This document shows positions 1-11,176 of a stretch of DNA of 64,000 nucleotides, in pieces; positions within the stretch are counted from its first letter, which is position 1, and every line of letters starts with the position of its first letter. Source of the DNA: Phytohabitans houttuyneae (GTDB lineage: Bacteria; Actinomycetota; Actinomycetes; Mycobacteriales; Micromonosporaceae); the NCBI RefSeq assembly GCF_011764425.1, contig NZ_BLPF01000003.1, positions 682,001-746,000 of the forward strand, written 5' to 3'. A program made the translations under genes and the position numbers. Below the pieces are notes generated by a model. The model saw only the letters and a list, made by a program, of their open reading frames with translations. It searched no databases and was not told the DNA's origin.

Positions 1-3000
1 AAGCTGGGCGTCACGGTGAGCATCCCCGAGCTGTTCGCCACCCGCACGGTCTCCGGCATCGCGGTGATCGTCGACCGGCGTGCCGCGGCGGCCGAAACAC
101 AAGGCTTCGAGCCGTCATCCCCGTCGGTCGCGCCGGTCCCGCCGCCGCTGCGCCCTGCCCGCCGGGACCGGCCGATCCCGCTGTCCCTGCCGCAGGAGCG
201 GGTCTGGTTCTTCGAGCAGCTGTCGCCGGGCAACCTCGCCTACAACTTCCAGGCCTCGGTGTCGCTGCACGGCCGGGTCGACGTGCACGCGCTGCGGGCG
301 GCGCTGGACGAGATCGTCCGCCGCCACGAAATCCTGCGGACAGGCTTCATCGCGGTCGACGGGGTGGGGCAGCAGCACCCGCTGGCCGAGGCGAAGGCAC
401 CGCTGCGCGTGCTCGACGTGCCGGCCGAGCGCGCCGACGACGTCATCGCCGAGGAGGTGCGCAAGCCGTTCGACCTGACGGCTCCGCCGCTGGCTCGCTG
501 GCTGCTGCTGCGCCACACCGGCGAGGAGAGCACGTTCGTCCACGTGGAGCACCACTTCGTACACGATGGTTGGTCGCTCTCGGTTTTCCTGTCCGAGCTG
601 GCCGCCCTCTACCCGGCCTGCCTCGCCGGCCAGCCGTCGCCCCTGCCCGACCTGGCCGTCCAGTACGCCGACTACGCGTTCTGGCAGCGCGACTGGATGC
701 GCGGTGAGGTGCTGCGGGCGCATGTCGAGCACTGGACCGAGCGGCTGGCCGGTGCGCCGGACGCGGTGGAGCTGCCCGCCGACCGGCCACGGCCGCCGGT
801 CATGACCTTCCGCGGCGCGGCGCCGCGGATCCATATCCCGACCGCGCTGTCCCGCGCGTTGCGCGCCTTCAGCCGCGAGCACCGGGTGTCGCTGTTCACC
901 ACCATGTACGCGGGTTTCGCCGCGCTGCTGTACCGCTACACCGGACAGCGGGACCTGCTGGTGGGTACCGGCGTCGCGAGCCGCACCGTGCCCGAGCTGG
1001 AGCCGTTGCTCGGCATGCTCGTCAACACTCTGGTGCTGCGTACGCGGGTGTCGGCCGACCAGCCGTTCAGCGACCTGCTCGACCAGGTGGGTACCTCGGT
1101 CGCCGAGACGCTCGCCTGGCCGGACACACCGGTCAACGCGGTGATCGACGCGATCGACCCGGCCCGCGACCCGTCGCGCAACCCACTGTTCCAGATCATG
1201 TTCAGCTTCCACGACTCGGCCGTGCCCGACCTGGACTTCGGCGGGATCACCGGCAGGGTGCGCGAGCGCGCGAACGGCACCGCCAAGTCGGACCTCAACG
1301 TCATCGTGGTGCCGCGGGCCCAGCAGCGTGTCGGCCGGGCGCCCAGCCCGGAAGACGACGACATCCACCTGATCTGGGAGCACTCGACCGACCTCTTCGA
1401 CGAGTCGACGATGTCGCGGATGGTCACGCACTACCTGACCCTTCTCGCCGACGCGGTGAGCAGGCCGGCGGCGCGGGTGGGGCAGCTGCGCCTGCTGCCG
1501 GACGCGGAGGCGGGGCAGCTCGAGCGTTGGAGCCGCGGGCCGGCGGTCGCCGGTGACCGGCCGGTGACCGAGCTGATCGCCCAGCAGGCGAAGACGCGGC
1601 CGGACGCGGTGGCGGTGCGCTGGCCGGAGGGACAACTGAGCTACGGGGAGCTGTGGCGGCGCGCCATCGGGCTTGCCGGCCGGCTCCGCGAGGCCGGCGT
1701 CGCCGCCGAGGAGCCGGTGGCGTTGTGCGTCGACCGTTCCGCCGAGCTGGTGGTCGGTGAGCTCGCGGTCCTCACGGCGGGCGGGTGCTACCTGCCCGTC
1801 GACCCCAGCTACCCGGCCGAACGCATCGGCTTCATGCTTGGCGACGCCGGCGTGCGGACGGTCCTCACGACGGCGGCGCTGCGCGGCCGGTTGCCGGCAT
1901 CCGGCCGTACCGTGATCGACCTGGACGGCGCCACCGGCGAGGAGCCACCGGCGGTCGCGGACACCGGGCCGGTCTCCCTCGATCGCCTGGCGTACGTCAT
2001 CTACACCTCGGGATCCACCGGCCGGCCCAAGGGGGCGGCGTTGGCGCATCGCGGGCTGGCCAACCTGATCGGCTGGCACCTGGCCGAGTACACGCTGGGT
2101 CCGGCGGACCGCACGGCGCTGTTCGCGAGCCCCGGGTTCGACGCCTCGACGTGGGAGATCTGGCCCGCCCTGGCCGCCGGCGCCACGGTGTGCGTCGTCC
2201 CGCCGCAGGTCCGGGCGGCGCCGGCCGAGCTGGTGCGCTGGCTCGCCGACGAGCGGATCACCGTCACGTTCCTGCCCACGCCGGTCGCGGCGGCCGCACT
2301 GTCGCAGCCGTGGCCGGCCGGCACCTCGCTGCGGGCACTGCTGACCGGTGGCGACGTGCTGCCCGCGGCTCCCGCGCAGGGAACGCCGTTCGAGGTGTTC
2401 AACCACTATGGACCGACAGAGAACACGGTGGTGGCCACGGCGGGGCACATCCCGGCGAGTGCGCCGGGGCGGCAGCCGCCGATCGGGCGGCCCATCAGCG
2501 GGGTACACGCGTATGTGCTGGATCCCGAGCGGCAGCCGGTGCCGATCGGCGTCAGCGGTGAGCTGTACCTGGGCGGTACGGCACTGGCCCGCGGCTACCT
2601 GAACCGCCCGGCGCTGACCGCGGACCGGTTCGTCGCCGATCCGCGCCGCCCCGGGGCCCGCCTGTACCGCACCGGTGACCTGGTGCGCTGGCGGCCCGAC
2701 GGGCAGCTCGAGTTCCTCGGGCGCACCGACGAGCAGGTGAAGATCCGCGGGTTCCGGATCGAACCCGAGGAGGTGGCGGCAACGGTCCGCGAGCATCCGC
2801 ACGTCCGCGATGCCGCCGTCATCGCGCGTACGTCCCGGGTCGATGCCGAGCCTTCCCTGGTGGCCTATGTGGACAGTGTTGCGGCGAGTGACGAAGACGT
2901 GCTGGCGTTCCTGCGCGAGCGGCTGCCCACGTACATGGTGCCGGCCGAGGTCGTGATGCTCCCCGCCCTCCCGCTGACCGAGCACGGCAAGGTGGACCAC

Positions 3001-3426
3001 GGCGCGCTGACCGGCCTGGCACCGCGGTCGCCGGTCCCGCCGGCGGCGACGCCGGCCCCCCGTTCCGCGACGGAAGAGCGGGTCCTGCAGCTCACCTCGA
3101 CGTTGCTTCACGGCCGGCCGGTGGGGCGCGAGGACAACTTCTTCCGGATCGGCGGCCATTCCCTGCTGGCGGCCCAGCTGGTGGCCCAGGTCAACGACGT
3201 TTTCGCGGTCCACGTGCCGGTCGCCAGCTTCCTGCAGCAACCGACGGCGGCCAGCCTGGCCGCGGCGGTGACGGCGGCGACCGCCCGTCCACTGACCCAC
3301 CACGGTCCCGTCATGCCGAGCCCTCGCCGGGCCAGCGCCCAGCTGCTGGCCGAGATCGACAAGCTCAGCGACGAGGAGGTCGAGCACCTGCTGCACGACC
3401 TGGACGGGACGGAGGTGGAACAGTGA
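1..3426 (+). CDS. NRPS, partial at 5' end: (PCP)-C-A-PCP, Leu-like A domain
   Basis: The reading frame is open at base 1, so the gene starts outside the window. Bases 1-80 encode the tail of an upstream carrier domain. A condensation domain follows (about 175-1500) with the active motif HHFVHDG at 550-570. The adenylation domain (about 1555-3010) has the A3 motif YTSGSTGRPKG near 2001, A5 NHYGPTE near 2401 and the TGD/RGFRIEPEE region. A carrier domain follows with GGHSLL; its phosphopantetheine serine is codon 3160-3162. By eye the ten specificity residues read DAWFLGHVVK. This is one residue from a code I know for leucine (DAWFLGNVVK), so Leu or a similar aliphatic residue is likely but not proven. 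The C-terminal tail (EIDKLSDEEVEHLL) looks like an intersubunit linker. The stop overlaps the next start (GTGA), indicating translational coupling. Confidence 0.93.
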   Translation, partial: KLGVTVSIPELFATRTVSGIAVIVDRRAAAAETQGFEPSSPSVAPVPPPLRPARRDRPIPLSLPQERVWFFEQLSPGNLAYNFQASVSLHGRVDVHALRAALDEIVRRHEILRTGFIAVDGVGQQHPLAEAKAPLRVLDVPAERADDVIAEEVRKPFDLTAPPLARWLLLRHTGEESTFVHVEHHFVHDGWSLSVFLSELAALYPACLAGQPSPLPDLAVQYADYAFWQRDWMRGEVLRAHVEHWTERLAGAPDAVELPADRPRPPVMTFRGAAPRIHIPTALSRALRAFSREHRVSLFTTMYAGFAALLYRYTGQRDLLVGTGVASRTVPELEPLLGMLVNTLVLRTRVSADQPFSDLLDQVGTSVAETLAWPDTPVNAVIDAIDPARDPSRNPLFQIMFSFHDSAVPDLDFGGITGRVRERANGTAKSDLNVIVVPRAQQRVGRAPSPEDDDIHLIWEHSTDLFDESTMSRMVTHYLTLLADAVSRPAARVGQLRLLPDAEAGQLERWSRGPAVAGDRPVTELIAQQAKTRPDAVAVRWPEGQLSYGELWRRAIGLAGRLREAGVAAEEPVALCVDRSAELVVGELAVLTAGGCYLPVDPSYPAERIGFMLGDAGVRTVLTTAALRGRLPASGRTVIDLDGATGEEPPAVADTGPVSLDRLAYVIYTSGSTGRPKGAALAHRGLANLIGWHLAEYTLGPADRTALFASPGFDASTWEIWPALAAGATVCVVPPQVRAAPAELVRWLADERITVTFLPTPVAAAALSQPWPAGTSLRALLTGGDVLPAAPAQGTPFEVFNHYGPTENTVVATAGHIPASAPGRQPPIGRPISGVHAYVLDPERQPVPIGVSGELYLGGTALARGYLNRPALTADRFVADPRRPGARLYRTGDLVRWRPDGQLEFLGRTDEQVKIRGFRIEPEEVAATVREHPHVRDAAVIARTSRVDAEPSLVAYVDSVAASDEDVLAFLRERLPTYMVPAEVVMLPALPLTEHGKVDHGALTGLAPRSPVPPAATPAPRSATEERVLQLTSTLLHGRPVGREDNFFRIGGHSLLAAQLVAQVNDVFAVHVPVASFLQQPTAASLAAAVTAATARPLTHHGPVMPSPRRASAQLLAEIDKLSDEEVEHLLHDLDGTEVEQ

Positions 3427-6400
3427 CGGCGGGGCGGACGACGCCGGACACCACGACAACCGAGCAGCGGCGGGCGCTGCTGGCCGACCTGCTGGAGCGC
3501 CGCTCGCGGGCGCAGACCGGCTACCCGCTGTCGTACGCGCAGCGGCGGCTGTGGTTTCTCGACCAGTTGCAGCCGCACAGCGCGGTCTACAACGTCCCGC
3601 TCGGCTACGACATCACCGGACCGCTGGACGTCCCGGCTCTGGAGCGGGCGCTCACCGAGGCGGTGCGCCGGCACGAGATCCTGCGCGCCGCGTTCCGGGA
3701 GGCGGACGGCACACCGCGCCAGGTGATCCTGCCGCCGCCCACGGTGCCCGTGCCGGTGGTCGACCTGACCGCGTCGGCCCACCCGGAGCAGGAGGTGGAG
3801 GCCATCGCGCGGGACGAGGCCGGTACCTCCTTCGATCTGGTGGCCGGGCAGGTCATCCGGGCCCGCCTGCTGCGCCTGGACGAGCACCGGCACCGGCTGC
3901 TCGTCACGGTGCACCACCTGGCCTGCGACGCCGAGTCGGTGCGCGTGCTGGGCGCGGAGATTGAAGCCGGCTACCGTGCCGCGCTGGCCGGCGACGTGCG
4001 ACGCGATCCCGACCCGCCCATGCAGTACACCGACTTCGCCGAATGGCAAGTGCGGACGCTGGCCGGGCCCGAGCTCGACCGGCTGCTGGCCTACTGGAAG
4101 CCGCGGCTGACCGGGCTGCCCACCCGGCACCTGCCCACCGACCACCCGCGCCCACCGATGCAGAGCTATCGCGGCGCGGCGCTCAGGTTCGCGCTTCCAT
4201 CCGACACGGTCCAGCGGCTGGAGGAGCTGGCCAAGGCGGAGGGGGTCACGCTCTTCACCGTCCTGCTCGCCGCCTTCGCGGTGCTGCTGCGCGCACACAT
4301 CGACGAAGACGACATCGTGATCGGCACTCCGGTCGCCGGCCGCGAACGACCTGAGCTGGCCGGGCTCATCGGGTTCTTCACCAACACCCTGGTGCTGCGC
4401 TGCGACCTCGCGTCCCAGCCGACGTTCCGCCAGCTTGTCCGTCGCTTGTGGACTGAGGTGCGGGAGGCGTTGGCCCATCAGGAGCTGCCGTTCGAGAAGC
4501 TCGTCGAGGAGCTGCACCCGGAGCGTGACCTCGCCCAGAATCCCTTGTTCCAGGTGCTGTTCAGCTACCGGTACGAGGAGGCGGCGGAGCTTCGCCTCGA
4601 CGGCTGCCAGGTGTGTCCCGTGCTGGGCGACACCGGCACGGCCCGGTTCGACCTGACGCTGAGCCTGGCCCGCACCGCCGCCGGGGTCACCGGCCGGTTG
4701 GAGTACAGCACCGACCTTTTCGAGGCGGCCACCGCCGAGCGCATCGCCGCGCGGTACGCCAGCGTGGCGACCGGCGCCGCGACGGCGCCGGACCGCCCGA
4801 TCGACGAGCTGCCGGTGCTGCCCGCGGCCGAGGCCGCCACGTTGGCCGGCTGGCAGGCCGGCGACCGGGTCGAGATCGCCGACGCGCTGGTGCACCAGAT
4901 CGTGGCGCGGCAGGCGATCGCGACACCCGATGCGGCCGCGGTGGTCGCCGCCGACGCCACCCTGACCTATGGGGAGCTCGACAGGCTCGCCGACCGGCTG
5001 GCCCACCGCCTCCGCGCGCTCGGTGTGGCGCCGGACGAGCCGGTCGGAGTCCACCTCGGCCGGTCGGCACAGCTGGTGGTCACCCTGCTCGGGATCCTCA
5101 AGGCGGGTGCCGCCTACCTGCCGCTCGACCCCGACTATCCCCGCGACCGGCTGGCGTACATGGTCAAGGACGCCCGGACGCGGGTGATCGTGGCCGACCC
5201 CCGGTCGCAGGCGGCGGCCCGGGAGCTCGGCGCCGCTGAGGTCGTGGTCCCCGAGCAACTCGACCCGCCCGGCGCGGACGAGGTCTCGGACCTGCCCGCG
5301 GTGGCGACCACCGCGGCCAACCTGGCCTACGTGATCTACACCTCCGGGTCGACGGGGCGGCCGAAGGGCGTCATGGTCACGCACGGCAACGTGGTCAACC
5401 TGCTGGCGGGCATCGACGGCGTCCTCGGCGCCGACGAGCCCGGCACGTGGCTCGCCGTGACGAGCGTGTCCTTCGACATCTCCGTGGTCGAGCTGCTGTG
5501 GACGCTGGCGCGCGGCTACCGCGTCGTGGTGCGCGGTGACCCACCCCGTCCGGTCCCGGCGGCGCACGCGCAGGCGGCAGCGCTCCGCGCGACCCAGGCA
5601 CGACCGATCGACTTCAGCCTGTTCTACTTCGGCAGCGACTCCGAACGCGGCTCGAGCGAGCGGTACCGCTTGCTCCTGGAAGGCGCGAGGTTCGCCGACC
5701 GGCACGGCTTCGCCGCGGTGTGGACCCCGGAGCGCCACTTCCACCAGTTCGGCGGGCTCTACCCGAATCCGTCCGTGACGGCCGCGGCGGTCGCCGCGAT
5801 CACCGAGCGGGTACAGGTCCGAGCGGGCAGCGTGGTGCTGCCGTTGCACGACCCGCTGCGGGTGGCCGAGGAATGGTCCGTCGTGGACAACATCTCGGCA
5901 GGCCGGGCCGGCATCTCGTTCGCCTCCGGGTGGCACGCGAACGACTTCGCGCTCGCTCCGGAGGCCTACCAGCAGCGCAAGAAGCTGATGATGGACGGCC
6001 TGGCCGAGGTGCGGCGGCTGTGGCGGGGTGAGAAGGTGGCGCGGCGCAACGGCGTCGACGCCGAGGTCGAGGTCGGTGCGTTTCCGCGGCCGGTCCAGCC
6101 GGTGCTGCCGGTGTGGCTGACCAGCGCACGGCACCCGGACACCTTCCGGATGGCCGGCGAGGCCGGCACCGGCGTGCTGACCCACCTGCTCGGCCACAGC
6201 CTCGACGAGCTGGCCGAGAAGATCGCACTGTACCGGCAGGCGTGGCGCGAGCACGGGCACGGCCCCGGCGACGGCCACGTGGCGGTCATGGTCCACACGT
6301 TCGTCGGCGACGACGTCGAGCAGGTCAGGGAGCTGGTCCGTGAGCCGCTGAGCCGGTACCTGGAGACCTCGTTCGACCTGATCGCGTCGCTCGGCGAGAC

Positions 6401-7879
6401 CACGGGCAGCGCCACCGACTTCGCCGCGCTGCCGCCGCACGAGCTGCGGGCGCTGATCGACCGCGCGTTCGACCGCTTCGTGGCCACCGCCAGCCTGCTC
6501 GGCACACCGCAGGGCTGCGCCGACGTGGTCGACCGGATGAAGGGCATCGGCGTCGACGAGGTCGCCTGCCTGATCGACTTCGGGGTCGACGAGGAGGCGG
6601 CGCTCGGCGCACTGGCGCGGTTGGCGAGTGTCCGCGACATCACCGAGGAGCGCCGCGCGGCCGCGCTCGCGACGGCCGAGAAGACGGCGGAGCCGCAGGA
6701 GCCGATCGCGGCACAGCTGCGGGATTCCGCTGTGACCCACCTGCAGTGCACGCCCTCGATGGCCCGCCTGCTGCTGGCCGACCCGGAAGCGCGGGCGCAG
6801 CTGCGGCGGCTGCGGCGGCTGCTGGTGGGCGGCGAAGCACTTCCGACCGACCTGGCCGGCGACCTCGCCGCCGCGGTCGGCGGCACGGTGCACAACATGT
6901 ACGGGCCGACCGAGGCCGCGGTGTGGGCGACGACGGCGGTGGTCCCACCGGCCGGTGGCCGGGTGTCCATCGGGCGTCCGATGGCCAATGTGCGGGCATA
7001 CGTGGTCGACCAGCAGGACCGGCTGTGCCCCGCGGGGTGCCCGGTGAGCTGCTGCTGGGCGGGGACGGCCTGGCTCGCGGGTACCTGGACCGCGCCGCAC
7101 TGACCGCGCCGCGCTTCGCACCGGACGCGTTCGTCGCCGAGCCGGGCGCGCGGATCTACCGCACCGGGGACATGGCCCGCTGGAGGCCCGATGGAGCACT
7201 GGAGTTCCTCGGGCGCTTCGACGACCAGGTGAAGCTGCACGGGCACCGGATCGAGCTCGGCGAGATCGAGACCGTGCTCGCGGCGCACCAGGGCGTGCGC
7301 TCTGCAGTGGCCGCCGTCCGCGGTGAGGGCGTCGACCAGCGCATCACCGTCCACTATGTATCCCAGGCCGATCCACCACCGACCGGTCACGAGCTGCGCA
7401 CCTTCCTCGCCAGCCGGCTGCCGGGCTACATGGTGCCGCAGGCCTTTCAGCTCATCGACGCGGTGCCACTGACCCCGAACGGCAAGGTCGACCGCAAGGC
7501 GCTGCCCAACCCGACGGGTGCACGGCCAGACGGCACACCGGCCTACGCGCCACCGGCGAGCGCGACCGAGCGCGCTGTCGCGGAGGTGTGGGCACAGGTG
7601 CTCGACATCGACCGGGTGGGCGTCGACGACAGTTTCTTCGACCTCGGCGGGACCTCGTTGCTCGTGGTACGGGCGAGGGCCAGGTTGCTCGAGCGGGTCG
7701 GCGGCGAGCTGTCCCTTGTGGACATGTTCCGGTACCCGACCGTGCGGGCGCTGGCGGAGGTGATCGACCGCGCGCCGGCCGAGCGGTCTGATCCGGACGT
7801 CAGCGAGGGGGCGGCCCGCGGAGCGGCGCGTCGCGGTGCGGCGCGGGCGGTCGCGCGGCGGGCGGGGCGGGCGGGGTGA
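3423..7879 (+). CDS. NRPS C-A(luciferase-like monooxygenase inserted)-PCP, Gly-like A domain; one frameshift
   Basis: GTG start overlaps the previous stop. The condensation domain has HHLACDA at 3912-3932, so the usual final Gly of HHxxxDG is Ala. The A domain starts near 4890, with A3 near 5337 and A4 (FDISVVELLW) near 5472. It is then interrupted from about 5560 to 6690 by a flavin-dependent luciferase-like monooxygenase (PIDFSLFYFGSDSERG, AVWTPERHFHQFGG, SFASGWHANDF). It resumes with A5 (MYGPTE, near 6898). Specificity residues read DIVQLGMVWK, close to the glycine code DILQLGLIWK. The carrier serine is codon 7655-7657. The frame breaks at the GGGG run 7034-7037. One extra G joins ...CPAG to VPGELLLGGDG and gives about 1,485 residues. 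A Gly-type A domain with an embedded monooxygenase has a precedent in MtaG/MelG of myxobacterial myxothiazol and melithiazol assembly lines. Confidence 0.92.
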
Positions 7880-10322
7880 GCGCCCCGGTGGAAGACGGCG
7901 TCGAGCCGATCGCCGTGGTCGGGCTGGCCGGACGCCTCCCGGGGCCGCGACCATCGACGAGTTCTGGCACAACCAGCGCGGCGGTGTCGAGTCGGTCACC
8001 TGGTTCACGCCGGAGCAGTTGATCGAGGCCGGATGGCCCGCGGAGATGGTGGAGAAGCCCAGCTTCGTGCCCGCCGCGGGCGTCATCGACGGGGCCGACC
8101 AGTTCGACGCGGAGTTCTTCGGGTACAGTGCGCGCGAGGCGGAGATCAGCGACCCGCAGCAGCGGATATTCGTCGAATGCGCCTGGCACGCGCTGGAGGA
8201 CAGCGGTCACGACCCGTCCGAGTTCGACGGTGCCATCGGCGTGTACGCCGGCTGCTTCGCCAACAAGTACCTACCGCTCAATCTCGCGGCGAACGCGGAG
8301 TTCATGCGCTCCCCGATGGCCCTGTCCGCGCGCCCGTACAACGACAAGGACTTTCTCGCGACCCGGGCGGCGTACCTGTGCGACCTGCGCGGGCCCGCGA
8401 TGAGCGTGCAGACGGCCTGTTCGACCTCGCTCGTCGCGGTCCACCTCGCCTGCCAGGCGCTGCTTGCCTACGAGTGCGACATGGCGCTGGCGGGCGGGGT
8501 GGCGCTGCCGATCCCGCTGGTCAGCGGCTATCCCGTCGTCGCCGGCAGCCTCTTCGCCCCGGACGGTCACTGCCGGCCGTTCGACGCCGCCGCCACGGGA
8601 ACAGTGCCGGGGTACGGTGCCGCGATCGTGGTGCTCCGCAGGCTGCGCGACGCCGTGGCCGACTGCGACCACATCCGCGCGGTGATCCGGGGGACCGCGG
8701 TCAACAACGACGGCTCGGCCAAGTTCGGGTTCACCGCGCCGAGCGTCCAGGCTCAGGCCGACGTGATCGCCGCCGCCCTGTCGGTCGCGGCGGTGGACCC
8801 GGAGACGATCGGTTACGTCGAGGCGCACGGCACGGCCACCACGTTCGGCGACCCGATCGAGGTAGCCGGGCTCACCCAGGCCTTCGGCACCTCACGGCGC
8901 GGGTACTGCGCGCTCGGCTCGGTCAAGGCCAACATCGGCCACCTGGACGCCGCCGCCGGAGTGGCGGGTCTGGCGCGGGCGGTGCTGGCATTGGAGCACG
9001 GCGAGATCCCGCCGAGCCTGAACTTCGAGACGCCCAACCCGGCGCTGCGGTTGGACCGCAGCCCGTTCTACGTACCGACCACCGCCCGCGCCTGGCCCCG
9101 GGGCACGACACCGCGGCGTGCCGGCGTCAGCGCCTTCGGCGTCGGCGGCACGAACGCCCACGTCGTGCTGGAAGAGGCGCCGGCGCCCCGGCCGGCCGCG
9201 ACCGGCGGGCGCGACCGGCAACTGCTGCTGCTGTCCGCGCGTACCGGCGAGGCACTCGCGGCCGCGGCGGGCCGGCTCGCCACGCACCTGGACCGCGATG
9301 GCGACCTGGACATCGCCGACGTCGCCTACACCCTGCAAACCGGCCGACACCGCTTCTCCGTGCGCCGGCACGTGGTCTGCCGCGACCGGGCCGAGGCGGC
9401 CGCCGCGCTGCGCGCGCTGGCAGCGCCCGAGGCGGTGCCAGCCGCCGGTGACGCAGACGCCCGGCAGGTGGTCTTCGTGTTTCCGGGCAGCGGCTCGTAC
9501 CGCCCGGACGCCGCCGCCGAGGTCTACCGCGGCGAGCCGGCGTTCGTCGCACACGTGGACGAGTGTGCGGCACTGCTGCGACCTCGGCTCGGGTACGACC
9601 TGCGCCGGCTGCTCCTCGCGCCGGCGCGGGACCATCCCGGCGTCGACAGCGCCGATCCGCGGGCGGGGGCCGCGGCGGCGTTCGCCACCCAGTGGGCCCT
9701 CGCCGGGCTGTGGCAGTCGTGGGGTGTAAGGCCCACGGCGATGCTCGGCGACGGCGACGGCGAGTACGTCGCGGCCTGCCTGGCCGGCGTGCTCGACCTG
9801 GCGGACGCGCTCGACGTCACGGTCGCCCGGGCGGAGATCTCCGCCGGCGAGCCGGAAGGGCTTGGCAGGTTTGCCCAGATCGTCGCGGGTTACGAGCGCA
9901 AGCCGCCGCAGGTGCCCTACATCTCCGGCGCGACCGGCACGTGGATCAGCCCGGAGGAGGCCGTGGAGCCGGCACACTGGGTCCGCCAGCTCGACCGGCC
10001 GGCGCCGCTTGCCGACGGCATCCGAGAGATCCTCCGCGAGCCCGGCCGGGTACCGCTTTTTATGGGGGCGGGCGAAACGCTGACCAGGCCCATGGTGTCC
10101 TCATTGCCACCCGCCGGGGACAGCGGCTACGGCGCCCTCGACCACCTGATCGGCGCCGCGGGCCAGCTGTGGGAGGCCGGCCTGAAGCTCGACTGGCGCG
10201 CATTCCACGGCGCCGCGCGACCACGGCGGGTACCGCTGCCGGGTTATCCGTTTCAGCGACGCCGCTACTGGGTGGCGCCCGACTCCGGTCGCTACGCCCC
10301 CATGGGGCACGGGGAGGCGTGA
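7876..10322 (+). CDS. Polyketide synthase ketosynthase with vestigial acyltransferase, no ACP; one frameshift
   Basis: GTG start overlaps the NRPS stop (GTGA). The KS domain opens with EPIAVVGLAGRLPG and, after the frameshift at GGGG 7941-7944, continues ATIDEFW. Catalytic residues are present: Cys in TACSTS (8418-8420), His in EAHGTATTFG (8826-8828) and His in VKANIGHL (8940-8942). The KS ends near FGVGGTNAHVVLEE. The following AT-like region starts correctly (VVFVFPGSGSY), but the GHSxG nucleophile motif reads GDGDGE, so Ser is replaced by Gly at 9753-9755. The roughly 100-residue core that normally carries the second catalytic His is missing, and the GPHP region reads MGAGETL. The post-AT linker (PGYPFQRRRYW) ends the protein and no carrier follows. 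The AT is therefore probably structural only, with extender and ACP supplied in trans. About 815 residues after repair. Confidence 0.88.
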
Positions 10323-11176
10323 TGGACGTCCCAGTCGTCGCCGTCGTGGGCGCGGGTGTCATGGGCACCGGGATCTCGACGCTCGTCACCGGCCATGGGC
10401 TGCCCGTGGTGCTGGTGGATGTCGACGAGGCCGCGCTGGAGCGGGCCCGCGCCGCGACCGCCACCGGGCTGCGGCACGCGCGGCTGGTCGGTGCGCTGCC
10501 GGCCGGGAGCCAGCCCGCCGAGCTGCACACCACCGTCCGCCTCGACGAGGTCGAGCCAGCCGGCGCGGTCATCGAGGCGGTCACCGAGCGGGCCGACCTG
10601 AAAGCGGAGCTGCTGGCAAAGGTGTCGGGCCTGGTCCGCCCCGGCACTCCGCTGATCTCCAACACCTCCGGCATACCCATCGACGAGCTGGCGGCCGACC
10701 TGCGGCGGCCGGGCGAGCTCATCGGAACCCACTTCATGAACCCGGCGTACCTGATATCGATGGTCGAGGTGATCCGCGGCCCCCGGACCGTCGAGGCGAC
10801 CGTCGAGTCGGTGCTGGCTCTGCTGACCCGGATCGGCCGGCGCGCGGTGGTGGTGCGTGACGCGCCAGGCTTCGTGACCAGCCGCCTGCTGCATCCGATG
10901 ATCAACGACGCCGCGCGGATCGTCAGCGAAGGCACAGCCACCGTCGAAGAGGTGGACAGCCTGATGCAGGGCTGCCTCGGCCACCCCACCGGCCCGCTGC
11001 GCACCGCGGATCTGATCGGCATCGACAACCTGGTCGACGCCCTGACGATGCTGCACCTGCGGACCGGAGACCAGCGATGCCGGCCCAGCGACCTGCTCCT
11101 GGAGAAGGTCCGGCGCGGCGAGCTCGGCCGCAAGAGCGGCCGAGGTTTCTACGTCTACAGAGAGGCAGGCCCATGA
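10322..11176 (+). CDS. FkbK-like 3-hydroxyacyl-CoA/ACP dehydrogenase (methoxymalonyl-ACP pathway)
   Basis: 284 residues in the 3-hydroxybutyryl-CoA dehydrogenase family. The N-terminal Rossmann motif is GAGVMGTG, followed by an acidic residue at the end of beta-2 (VLVDVDE), as in NAD enzymes. The C-terminal half has the helical domain sequence HFMNPAYLISMVEVI and the typical ending GRKSGRGFYVY. ATG overlaps the KS stop by one base (TGATG). In known methoxymalonyl-ACP operons this enzyme oxidises the glyceryl-ACP hydroxyl. Here it is directly followed by the ACP, acyl-ACP dehydrogenase and FkbH genes, which makes that role very likely. Confidence 0.88.
   Translation: MDVPVVAVVGAGVMGTGISTLVTGHGLPVVLVDVDEAALERARAATATGLRHARLVGALPAGSQPAELHTTVRLDEVEPAGAVIEAVTERADLKAELLAKVSGLVRPGTPLISNTSGIPIDELAADLRRPGELIGTHFMNPAYLISMVEVIRGPRTVEATVESVLALLTRIGRRAVVVRDAPGFVTSRLLHPMINDAARIVSEGTATVEEVDSLMQGCLGHPTGPLRTADLIGIDNLVDALTMLHLRTGDQRCRPSDLLLEKVRRGELGRKSGRGFYVYREAGP

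Noticed and set aside
115-3459. Very long open frame on the minus strand opposite the first NRPS gene
   Set aside because: It mirrors the codon bias of the high-GC NRPS gene and has Arg/Gln/His-rich composition with no motif; a shadow frame.
6746-7879. Separate plus-strand gene after the NRPS frameshift
   Set aside because: Its first part is a shadow; from about 7038 it is the missing C-terminal part of the A domain and PCP. Treated as one gene with a one-base error.
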